From Filosporella fistucella (Eukaryota; Ascomycota; Leotiomycetes; Helotiales), in the NCBI GenBank assembly GCA_030077755.1, contig JAQJZZ010000021.1, positions 930,001 through 994,000 on the forward strand: 64,000 nucleotides of DNA, in the 5' to 3' direction. Under the pieces are notes generated by a model. The model ran no database searches, was not told where the DNA came from, and worked only from the letters and a program-made list of their open reading frames with translations. Positions 12,506-21,681 of the stretch are shown here, in pieces. Positions within the stretch are counted from its first letter, which is position 1; every line of letters begins with the position of its first letter. Both the position numbers and the translations under genes were made by a program.

Positions 12506-13251
12506 ATGCATAGCTCAAGCTCTTCTTCATCTCTTCGGCCCCGGCAAAGAACCTTCACCTCATGTACCGAATGTAGAAGGAGGAAACAAAGGGTAATAAC
12601 GATCTTACATCCGTTCCTGGTTGATGACATTAACAAGTGAGAAAGTGCAACCAAGCCAAAGATCGCCCCTGCAATAATTGTTCTCGCCGCTATCCACCTG
12701 TGGTGTGTACATACGAGAGTTCAAGGTACACACGAACCCTCTAATCCAGGCATACATAGTTGTGAGACTTACTGATGACTTACGATGACAGTCCCCCACC
12801 AACCCACGACCACCTCGTCGATCTGCGTGACGGCGGCTCATATGCAACCCAAACAACGACTCAAACACAACAAGGCTATGTGCCGTCACAAAACCAATCG
12901 CAATATCCCTCTTCCTCTTCCGCATCGGTGATGTCAGATCAGAGCTCCAATTACTACCCAACTACTACTGGCTACTATGCCCCTGCGTCAACAACCACAT
13001 CTAGATATCCCAGCAGTGGTGGGAATGCGAGTGCGAGTCAATATATTGCCACAACTTCTGGATACGGTGTTGCAGATACAGGGTATTACCAAAACGATTA
13101 TTCAGCGCCAGTGACAAGTGGAGGGTATTATGCCTCGACATCTGGAGCGTGGTTAGCTAGTAATGGGGATCCAACCGCATTTGTTGGTGTAGGAGAAGGC
13201 GACTATTATTACATCCCAGAACCAGACGAGAATAATAGCGGGAGGCGTTGA
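12506..13251 (+). CDS. Short Zn2Cys6 protein with Tyr/Ser/Gly/Gln-rich tail
   Basis: Three exons (12506-12592, 12646-12725, 12792-13251) give 208 aa. The zinc cluster is complete after splicing (C-x2-C-x6-C-x6-C-x2-C-x8-C; CTECRRRKQR joined to CNQAKDRPCNNC). The 53-bp intron falls just before the third cysteine. The cluster is close to that of the 613-aa factor at 47.4-49.5 kb. The usual 400-600 residue regulatory domain is absent. Instead residues about 60-190 are low complexity, with repeated YY, SS, TT and GYY. The tail could be an activation or condensate-forming domain, or the gene may be truncated. An earlier ATG at 12404 would add 34 unremarkable residues. Confidence 0.72.
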
Positions 13252-14335
13252 AATCGCCGTTTTGGGATAGGAGAAGAAGGGTGGTTGATGTTTTCGGAGG
13301 CACAGCTGGCTGGTATTCGGGAGACGAGAATTGAGAAGACGGGAGTGGACAATGTGCGAAAGAGCGAGGAGGAGGGTGGGAACTGCCAGGGACACTCGTT
13401 TGGCAATGTGGTTGCACGACATATGTTGCTTATTGTCAGCAATGGACGGGAGCAAGGGTCGATGGAACATTGATATTGCGCTGCAGGAGGAACCACGACT
13501 TACGCCGCATGGGTTTTGATGATGGAAATAGATTTGATATTGGAGAATTTTGGGGGCTGCATTTTGGGAGGCGCACTGATTTCGTTGTATATATTAGTTG
13601 TCTTCACTTCTCTTTTCCTTCACCATTCCGATAGACTCGCGGAATTGATTCATTTCTGATCGCAGATGCAAAACTTCTGAGCTTCTAAGCAACAGTGCAT
13701 TTAAAGGAGTATGGCAAGAAAATGCGAGAGCCGGAATTTGACCTTGAAAAATTATTCCACGAAAAGGTGATACGTTTTTGTACTAAGGAGAACAGGACTC
13801 TAAAATCAGGAAGTGGAACAAGTAAAGTAGAATTCCTTACCCCAAAAGAGTTCTCAACATGAGAAACAAGGTTCGGAGACACGTTTTTTCCGCTAGTATG
13901 GTAAATCATAATCCGGCTGGCTTTCTGCCTTCGTTGGACACTGAGGTCTGCATACTGAAGTGATGAATCAATTTCTGTTTGATCATCTGTAGAGAGAGCC
14001 ACCTTGTTGGCGGGAAAGGGGCCGTCTGATGGTGTGTGATATGAGTTCAATATTGGGAAGCAAAATTGACTGACCTATTGCTAGGAACGAATGAGATCTC
14101 ACGATCAATAGAAAGTAGGACCAACTTTGAGGAACGACTTAAATTCTGATCCAGTGGGGGGGGAATGTGTGATAACACCAACTGGAGCAATGCTTCGAAG
14201 TAAAAGCTAACAGCATGAGAATTGCAGAATGGTTCTATACCTTGACCATAGCCGGTGATTTATATTTCGAGTAAGGTGACAACCTCCAGCAGGGGGATAT
14301 GGACGTGATTTACGGACACTTGTTTGCGAGGCATA
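13252..14335. other. Intergenic region between convergent genes
   Basis: No supported gene. A minus-strand open frame at 13685-14050 (start would be TTG) contains a GTAAGG after ENSFG and could be an isolated exon, but I cannot connect it to anything. Confidence 0.35.
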
Positions 14336-15058
14336 TCATTCCCCAATCCACGTCAAAATCCTCTCCCAGATTTTCACACCATCATGCTGCTGTCCACTCT
14401 TCGCCACAAGAGCCCCCTTCTTTCCATCTTCTAGCCCCATATAAGGATGTGCGTTTTCCACAAAGATTTTTGCCAAGTCCCCATTCAATTCCGGGTGTCC
14501 TTGAAAGGTCAGAAACGTGTTGGCTTCGTTCACGAAACTTTGGTTTCCTTCGGCAAGTGCCACAAACCCCTTCGCAGGTATTTTGATATCTCTCCTATGG
14601 AATTCATGAATGTTCAGGACTCCTGCCGTTGCGGCAAAAGGAAAGAATTTCTTGCCCTCAGCTGTAAGCTTTATTTGTGCGACGCCGATCTCAGGACCTT
14701 CCATATTCCCTACACTGCCTCCAAAAGAGATAGACGTAGTCTGATGTCCCCAGCAGATGCCGACGAACTTTTGCTTGGGGTATTTTGCGACCGTATTCTG
14801 TAGATATTTCTGCAGTTTCAAGACCCAGGCATCGGAGCCCATTGGATCTGCGGTCCCTCCACTCAATACAATGAGATCATATTTGGCAGGATCGGGATGT
14901 GTCTGAGCAATTATTGGATCGAAGAAGTCTATGATTGGTGTTGAAATTGTTATTGAGGTAGAGGCGGCTGCGATAGCGGTTTCGAAAGAACTTTTGATTG
15001 CTGTGGTGTAGGGAGATTCGAAGCCATTCATCAGAACAGCAATTTTGAGGCTGGTCAT
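14336..15058 (-). CDS. Class I glutamine-amidotransferase-like protein
   Basis: Single exon of 240 aa, the normal length for stand-alone class I GATase-like proteins. The nucleophile Cys102 lies in the elbow VGICWGHQ, and His188/Glu190 in TFQGHPE complete the Cys-His-Glu triad; LSGG is the oxyanion region. These domains release ammonia from glutamine or hydrolyse gamma-glutamyl bonds, in the cytosol when no signal is present, as here. No synthetase domain is attached, so the acceptor is unknown. It is transcribed away from the ammonium transporter, with 746 bp between the starts. Confidence 0.85.
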   Translation of the reverse strand: MTSLKIAVLMNGFESPYTTAIKSSFETAIAAASTSITISTPIIDFFDPIIAQTHPDPAKYDLIVLSGGTADPMGSDAWVLKLQKYLQNTVAKYPKQKFVGICWGHQTTSISFGGSVGNMEGPEIGVAQIKLTAEGKKFFPFAATAGVLNIHEFHRRDIKIPAKGFVALAEGNQSFVNEANTFLTFQGHPELNGDLAKIFVENAHPYMGLEDGKKGALVAKSGQQHDGVKIWERILTWIGE

Positions 15059-15488
15059 GGTGGAAAGGATAGCTTTGGTTCAGGAGAATATCTAAAGGCA
15101 TCGATCTTCATTATAAGTGGTATCTGCATGTTGCAAAGGTGGGACGATATTGTATGATGGAATTGACAAAGTGGGAGGTCTCCAAACTTCAAAGGTGGGA
15201 ATGATTCCCTACAATTGTTAAATCCGAAATGTCACGTGTACTTGCCCCGCCTTTCGGCCATATAGTCCATTGTCTTTCTTTGACACCTTTCTCTATCAAT
15301 GACACCTCATCCCGAAAGTTCTGGACCTGCAGATACCGGCATGCACTCCATTTGACAAGTTTCAAGGGGAGCGCGTATTTATATCCCAAGCCATCACCCT
15401 TTCTCATTGGCCTCAATATTATCATGCACAGGCCTCAACTTAAGCTTTCCCTAATGTAGTAATCTAGTCCCAATATTTGCCAAGCTTC

Positions 15489-15626
15489 CTTATCAGCTTG
15501 AATTTATGAAATCAAGCCTCTGACAAACAGACAAGCGTTTGACTTGAATATGGGGACGGGATACTGGATGCCAAGTAACTTGGCTGCTCCAGTTCAGAAT
15601 GAAACGCCTTGAAAGATAAGGATAAT
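15489..15626. promoter_or_regulatory. GATA-factor sites in the GATase/ammonium transporter spacer
   Basis: The spacer holds CTTATC (15489-15494), AGATAAG (15614-15620) and an adjacent GATAAT. HGATAR sites are bound by AreA/NIT2-type nitrogen regulators and are expected upstream of Mep permeases. Binding is inferred. Confidence 0.5.
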
Positions 15627-15804
15627 GACTTGATTTGGAGCGAGGCATAGGAAGGATCAAGCCGCGCCCTATGGAGGAAATTCGGAAAAGTGGGAGGGCT
15701 ACAAAAGGCATGCTTTCCCCAGTGTCGCGAGAAGATTTCATACTTTTGTTTTTGTTTCTCTGAGATCGTCCTTGTCTACTGCAAGCTAGATATTTACCAA
15801 GAAA

Positions 15805-17443
15805 ATGAGTGCAGTGAGTAGCTCCCAACGTGCTGGGTTTCCATGGATCATGGTCTAATGCATCATAGCCCGCTTTTAATAGCACTGAACCAAAGGGCGG
15901 AGATCCTCTCCTGGTGGATGTCAACGCTCAGTATGCAGGCCTCGAGTACCACTACACTTACTTGGTGTTCTGTGGTTTCATTGTCTGGTTGATCATTCCT
16001 GGTATTGGTCTCCTATATGGAGGTCTGGCTCGACGCAAGTCAGCTCTGGCATTACTTTTTCAGAGTTTGTTGGTTGCAGCTGTAACCACATTTCAATGGA
16101 TGTTTTGGGGATACAGCTTGGCTTACTCCAGGACTGCCGGGCCATTCATTGGTGATTTTGCCAACTTTGGTATGAAGAACGTCATGGCGGCTCCTTCACC
16201 GGGAAGTGCTGTCATTCCGGAGATCGTATTTTGTCTTTACCAAATGCTCTTCTGGTGAGCGCCATACTCATTTTTCGCGAAGACCGAAACTGATCTTTCA
16301 AAGTGCCTGCACCGTACAGATTGTGATTGGTGGTGCATTTGAAAGAGGTCGAATCATTCCCTCTCTTGTCTTCGGCTTCTTCTGGGCCACCATTGTCTAC
16401 TGCCCGATCGCATGCTGGACTTGGAATGCCAATGGTTGGCTGTACAATGTAAGCACTTCTACTCCTGCGGTCAGACCTGTATTGATACTGAACCCAGCTT
16501 CCATCCCTCGACTTCGCTGGAGGTGGACCAGTTCACATCGCTTCAGGGTGGTCTGCTCTCGCATACGCTTTTGTTCTTGGGAAACGCAAGCATGCAGGCG
16601 ACAAGGCTCACGGAAAACCACACAACACTACTCTCGTCTTCCTCGGAACTGTGCTCATCTGGTTTGGTTGGTTCGGTTTCAACGGAGGCAGTGCTTTGAA
16701 TGCAAGTGTCAGAGCAATGCTTGCTGCGTTCAACACCAACACAGCCGCTTCCACCGGTATTCTCGGATGGGTTCTTGTTGATTACTTCAAGCATGGAAAG
16801 AAGTTCAGCGTCGTAGGTGCGTGTGAAGGTGCAATCGCAGGTCTTGTTGGTATCACTCCGGCAGCTGGATATGTAGGTGTCTGGCTTGCAGCAGTCATTG
16901 GATTCGTCACTGCAGTTGTTTGTGCTCTTCTTCAAGATTTGAACGAGTGGCTCCATATCGACGAGGGAATGGACGTTTTCAAGCTCCATGGCATTGGTGG
17001 AATGGTTGGCAGCTTCCTGACCGGTATTTTTGCATCTGAAAGCAGTAAGTAATTTCATCTCATTCCTATATCGATCACTAACCTTCCTAGTTTCCATGCT
17101 TGATGGCGCTACCTCAGCCCCAGGTGGAATTGACGGCAATGGTATTCAAATCGGCAAACAATTCGCAGAGATTACAGCCATCGCCGCTTACTCTTTCGTT
17201 GTCTCCTGTGCTCTCTTATATATCCTCAAGTACATTCCTGGTATGCATCTCAGAGTCAGCGAGGAAGCTGAAATGAAGGGGCTTGATATCGATCAATTCT
17301 TCGATGAGCAGATTGGTGATTGGGGTATGTTTGATGAGTTGAGCAGGCGGAGAATGGAGATGGAGATTTTGAGCCCTTCGACACCACCTGTCCAGGAGGT
17401 AGTAGCTACCGAGAGTGGTAGTGAGAGCGTGAAGAAGGCTTAG
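15805..17443 (+). CDS. Ammonium transporter, Amt/Mep family
   Basis: Plasma-membrane ammonium importer. Five exons (15805-15813, 15869-16254, 16304-16448, 16498-17044, 17091-17443) give 479 aa. The first exon is only ATG AGT GCA before a GTGAGT donor. About 11 membrane helices are expected. Hallmarks are GGLARRKSAL after helix 1, IVYCPIACWTW, the pore twin histidines in DFAGGGPVH and FKLHGIGG, and the C-terminal amphipathic stretch ending DWGMFDEL used in subunit cross-talk. Introns are 46-55 bp. Mep2-like sensors cannot be told from other Mep proteins by eye. GATA sites upstream suggest induction under nitrogen limitation. Confidence 0.93.
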
Positions 17444-17650
17444 ATCTAAAGGTTAGAAAATCTGAGGGGGAGTTGAGGTGGAAAGCGAATACAAAAGGCA
17501 GTGGTGACGGTCTGATTAATTTTTTATATACCCCTTACTAAATAATTTCATATATCTGAATATTGGCTTCTAGTCATCTTGATGCTAGTCCATTACTTGA
17601 CCGGAAAAACAATAACTCCTTCCACATCAATCCTTCTCCCTCCCTATCAT

Positions 17651-18510
17651 CTAATCCTCCTCATCAGGTCCCCTATATTTCTCATCCAAAGCTCCCTCCC
17701 TAGTCCAAATATTCATCCCAATCTTCCCTCCACTAGTGACAGGCAGACCCGCATGTATAGTCTCAGGATCCCCTTCTCCATCCCTCAAATTCATCCAAAA
17801 GACCGCATTTCCAGGCACAGCTCTAAACGTGACTCCCCTCTCCCACGGCTCATCACAATCCACAAACTCGCACCACTTCTCACTATACGGCGCATCCAAC
17901 ATGGGGAAATTAGTCCCTCCGCCAGTAAGATTACTTGCTGCAACATAGACGAAGAAAGAGGAAAGCCGGTTTCCGCCTACTTCTGGAAGAAGCTGAGAGG
18001 GAGAGGAAAACCAGTCTGTGTGTAGGTGATAGGACTCATTGGGTGCGTATTGGACTAGTTGGAGGGGCTCAAGATGGGAACGAGGCGTGTCGAAGCCTTG
18101 GAAGTGGAGGGCGCGGGTTTCGATGCATCGGACTATGGGATCGCGTGCCACGGAGGCGGATTGAGAGCTTCGTGTTTGACGCTGGCCTTCTTGTCCGGTT
18201 TCGTCTGCGACGATGGAATGGATGAATGTGCCTTTACTATGTGGTGTTAGTCTTGGGGGTGTCAGGATTGGTGGAAGAGAACTTGCGTTATTTCTTGGAG
18301 GTGAAGTTGTTCGGCTGGCGTGAGAAAGTTCGAGATGTACATGACGAGAGGCTGTTTGGAGAAGAGATGGACTTGGTATGGAGGATGGTTGCAGCTAGGT
18401 TGAGAAAGGGAGATTTGCTCGTTGTCAGTCTGGGCCGCTATTGCTGTACTACACATCCCGATTGCTAGTAAACAAAAGGTAGAAAAAGAGGAGTGCGAAA
18501 GTCGAGCCAT
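17651..18510 (-). CDS. Prolyl-4-hydroxylase-like 2OG-Fe(II) dioxygenase
   Basis: Two exons (18287-18510, 17651-18236) give 269 aa. The N-terminus has a hydrophobic signal peptide (residues about 8-25), placing it in the ER or secretory path. The double-stranded beta-helix carries iron ligands His147 and Asp149 (YHLHTDW) and His236 (TIHAGLP), with Lys246 to bind 2-oxoglutarate. TRSSQSA matches the conserved RTS-S block. The intron appears to be a GC-AG intron: GCAAGT donor at 18286, CTAAC branch, AG at 18237, 50 bp. It restores phase and ITKGTFIHS. A GT donor three bases further would need a later acceptor and would delete part of the domain. No KDEL-type tail. It is divergent from a PDI-like gene. 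Confidence 0.85.
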
Positions 18511-19136
18511 TGTAATTATTGAATGTACACAAGAAGATATAACGAGAAAAGCTTAATGACGATGGAATCAATTAATGAAAACTTAGCAGCAGTGCATAAG
18601 AAACCAACAACGAAACGAGTCAGTGTTACCCCTCCTCAACCCTGTCAATCAGTCCATCGTATCAGACGCCATGAGTATTACCATACAATCAGATCATAAG
18701 ATGGCGGCCATGGCTTGAGATGAGACAGAACTTTCGCAGGCAAAATACAGAAAATAGCATTGTGAGGCAAGGCTGAAGCATTTCAGGAGGTTGTTCCGAG
18801 TTTAATGCCTGTCAATCAGGCGGCTTGTCGTCTGATCCCCCTGTGCCGAACGATGCGGGGATCCGAGCTCCCCTTGCGTGATGCACTTTGACAGGAAGCT
18901 TAAATCCAGACCTGGGAGCTGAGGGGAAGGATCGGTTTTTCTGGTTGAGAAGCTATCTCTTGAAATTTACAACTTTTTGAGGACAGAGGGAATAACCTTT
19001 TCTCTGAATTGAGGAATTTTGCATTGCTCTGTCGTTGTGCAAAATAAGATATTTGTTTTGCCAAAGCCAACTCGCCTCCTCGAGTCGACGCCGAGCTTCA
19101 CAATTTGCCATCAACCAAATCATTTTTCGAGATAAA
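18511..19136. promoter_or_regulatory. Shared promoter of P4H-like and PDI-like genes
   Basis: The 626-bp spacer separates two divergent genes for ER-directed proteins. It contains an inverted repeat, GATCCCC at 18834-18840 and GGGGATC at 18857-18863, in a locally GC-rich patch. The factor that would bind it is unknown. No gene is seen inside. Confidence 0.45.
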
Positions 19137-20451
19137 ATGTTACCTGAGGCCCTTCTCTTGCTGTTGTTTGTACCAACTACTTTCGGGTGGAAACACAGCT
19201 CGAGAAATGAATTCGAATCAGTCATCAGGAGTCATGATCTAGTTCTAGTGGCTTGTAAGTAAGCAGATGACCATTCAAGAGCTCCGGACTGACTCCTGCG
19301 TAGTTGTTGCAGTACGTAGCCCTCCTTCAGTTAACAACATGGCGCACAAAGATTTCGACTGACACCGAGTTTCGGATTGCAGCCGTGGACGTGAGCAAAG
19401 GAAAGGAATAGCATTTTCATTCCCGCTGATGTTATTACAGAGAATCAAGTAAACAATTAGAGGAGCAATGGTCGCTTGCATCCTCGATATCAATAGATCC
19501 ACTTTTATCTATTGACTGCACAATCGAGTCAACATTATGCTCAAAATATGATGTGCTTTCTTACCCCGCCATCAGACTTTTTCGCGGGCTCGAGCAAAAC
19601 CGCAGATACAAAGGACCGAGGAAAGCAACTTCGTGAGCCTTGTCCATTTTATCCTCTGACATCGTCAAAAAAGTCTTACGCTGATGATATCCAGAATTGT
19701 AGCTTTTATGCAGCGAGCTGCCCTACCGACAATTTCATTCCTCTCACCGCAGAACCTCACAACCTTTACTTCCATCGACGAAGCCGTTTTTGTCGCCTAC
19801 CTAACTCCTGAAGAGGAGCAGCTCAAACTGTCTTTTCAACAATTAGCAACAAGGAATTCAGACAGATACTCATTCGGTCTCGTCTCCGATGCCTCTCTTG
19901 CACCTCCAAACATCCCGATTCCAAGCATAGTCTGCTACCGAGCCCGAGACGGCGAGAACGCCGTATTTTCTGCACAGTCAAGAGTGACTGAAGCTGAGCT
20001 GGACAATTTCGTAAAAGAGGCCACCCGGCCACTCATCGGAGAATTCAATCGTCGTACCGAACCATCTTATCTCAAATCCGCCACGTCCTTGACGCTCTTT
20101 TTCTCGTCATCCCTCACATCTCTAGACTCGTTCGCCAGCACCCTCTCGCCGCTTGCTAAGAAATACAAAGAGTATCTCTCATTTGCGACCGTGGATGCGA
20201 ACGAGTATGGTCATATGATGCCCCGGCTAGGGATGAGTGGGCTGAAAGAAGGTCTAGTGGTTTGGAATACGCACAACGGAATGGTATTTGTGTTTGATAC
20301 GAAAGAGAGGGGAGAGATTGGAGAGGAGAGCGTGGAAGGATGGTTGAGCGATATTGTGGGTGGGAGAGTAGCCCCGATTGGGTCGGATGGGGAATCGAAA
20401 GAGGAGGAGCAGAGAATCGAACACGGTGAGATTGTACATGATGAGATTTGA
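19137..20451 (+). CDS. PDI-like thioredoxin-fold protein lacking CxxC, HDEI tail
   Basis: Five exons (19137-19254, 19304-19311, 19383-19390, 19441-19632, 19695-20451) give 360 aa. Exons 2 and 3 are only 8 nt each; together they encode FVAPWT, the canonical strand before a PDI active site. The catalytic CGHC is replaced by TESS (45-48), so the a-domain cannot do thiol exchange, although the cis-Pro region DVLSYPAI remains. Two more thioredoxin-like parts (b and b' type) follow, and the second active domain of full PDI is missing (360 versus about 500 aa). A signal peptide and the C-terminal HDEI, a variant of HDEL, indicate an ER-lumen resident. A holdase or scaffold role is likely; partnership with the adjacent P4H is inferred. 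Confidence 0.82.
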
Positions 20452-21099
20452 CTTGACTGATAGCACGAATATACATTTCCAGCCCAAATTGCAGCATTAC
20501 TTTTCGTACAAATAGAGGGGTTTCTGGACATTGTGAGATGCGACGTACGCACCAGGGTAGAGAACTTGTGAGTCTCGTGAGCCTATCCAAAGATCATAGA
20601 CCACAGAGAAGTTCTATGAGTTGATCAAATAGTCAGGATATCGAGGTAAGGGCCATGAATTATATGTCGAAAGAGAAAGAAACTTTCAAGTCTAAAATTT
20701 CAAGGTAAATGATGAGAGCGCTGTAAAAGGGGCCGTGCATGTGCCTAAACACCCCAATTCGGGCCTAACTTTATCTGAACTTCATCTCCCACAAAAGTCT
20801 ATGTCTTTGTACATAACAACAAGGTTTTGGGTAGTTATACTTATAAATGCACATAAATCAACGAGTAAGACTTTGAATTCGAATTGGAAGTTAAGTTTGG
20901 AGGCAAGTTGAAGACGAATTTCATTGTAAGCGGTGCCTCACCATCTCCCCTCTGATGCTTACGCCAATCTTGAATACCAAAAACTCATGACTCTAACAAT
21001 GTGTGCATCTTAATTTATATTATAGAAGCGAAGATAAAGAAAGAAGAGAGGAGGAAAGGCCCAGATGGTAAAGACGCTAATCCCGCGAATGTCCCGCTA
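20452..21099. other. Intergenic region
   Basis: Convergent 3' ends of the PDI-like gene and the secreted-protein gene; AT-rich, with no supported gene. Confidence 0.4.
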
Positions 21100-21681
21100 C
21101 TAGCAGAAAATCTTGAAGTCCCAGTTGTAATCCACGCACTGGATGCACCACCGGCGCTCGGTGACCGCGCTCACTCCTTCAGCAACTTCTCCTCGTGCCT
21201 TAATAGCAGTTGTTCCCTCTTGCACACCCTTCAACCCATCAAGGGCACGTGCTGCAGCAACTCTGTTCTCTCCCCTCGTACGCTTGAAATCGCAAGGTCC
21301 AACACCACAATCATAAGTGTACTCCGATCCCTTCTGAACAATGCCCCATGATGTTCCAGCGCTGTTTTGGAACCAGGCATATCTCCCATCTTTCTGGAAG
21401 GCATAGATGTAGCCTGGGAGACAGTTGATGGAAAAGTGGTTGTCTTGATCGGTACGCGAGCTGTCAGAGTTAGATTTCTGTATGAAAGAAATGGTGACGG
21501 AAGAGAAAATATACCCCCAGCCGAGATCACAGACTACGCGGCCGTTGTCTATTGCTTGGACATCGGACATGCTGATTGGAAAGTTGGGTCTGGCATCATG
21601 GACGACGGTTCCATGGAGGCGGAGGCATGCCAGAGAGGTTGGGATGAGGGAGGCTGAAAAAGCTAGGATGGAGAACTTCAT
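21100..21681 (-). CDS. Small secreted protein with eight cysteines
   Basis: Single exon of 193 aa. An 18-residue signal peptide ends just before Cys19. Cysteines are at 19, 51, 87, 125, 130, 179, 182 and 193 (even number, last residue included), suggesting four disulfides in the apoplast or cell wall. The middle (residues 80-120) is aromatic-rich (Tyr, Phe, Trp). A 40-residue stretch before the final three cysteines is Ala/Glu/Lys-rich and may be disordered. I recognise no catalytic motif. It is an effector-like candidate by size and cysteine content only. Confidence 0.7.
   Translation of the reverse strand: MKFSILAFSASLIPTSLACLRLHGTVVHDARPNFPISMSDVQAIDNGRVVCDLGWGYIFSSVTISFIQKSNSDSSRTDQDNHFSINCLPGYIYAFQKDGRYAWFQNSAGTSWGIVQKGSEYTYDCGVGPCDFKRTRGENRVAAARALDGLKGVQEGTTAIKARGEVAEGVSAVTERRWCIQCVDYNWDFKIFC

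Noticed and set aside
13685..14050. 121-codon minus-strand frame
   Set aside because: The start would be TTG, nothing connects to it, and no family is recognised; it could be an isolated exon but cannot be supported.
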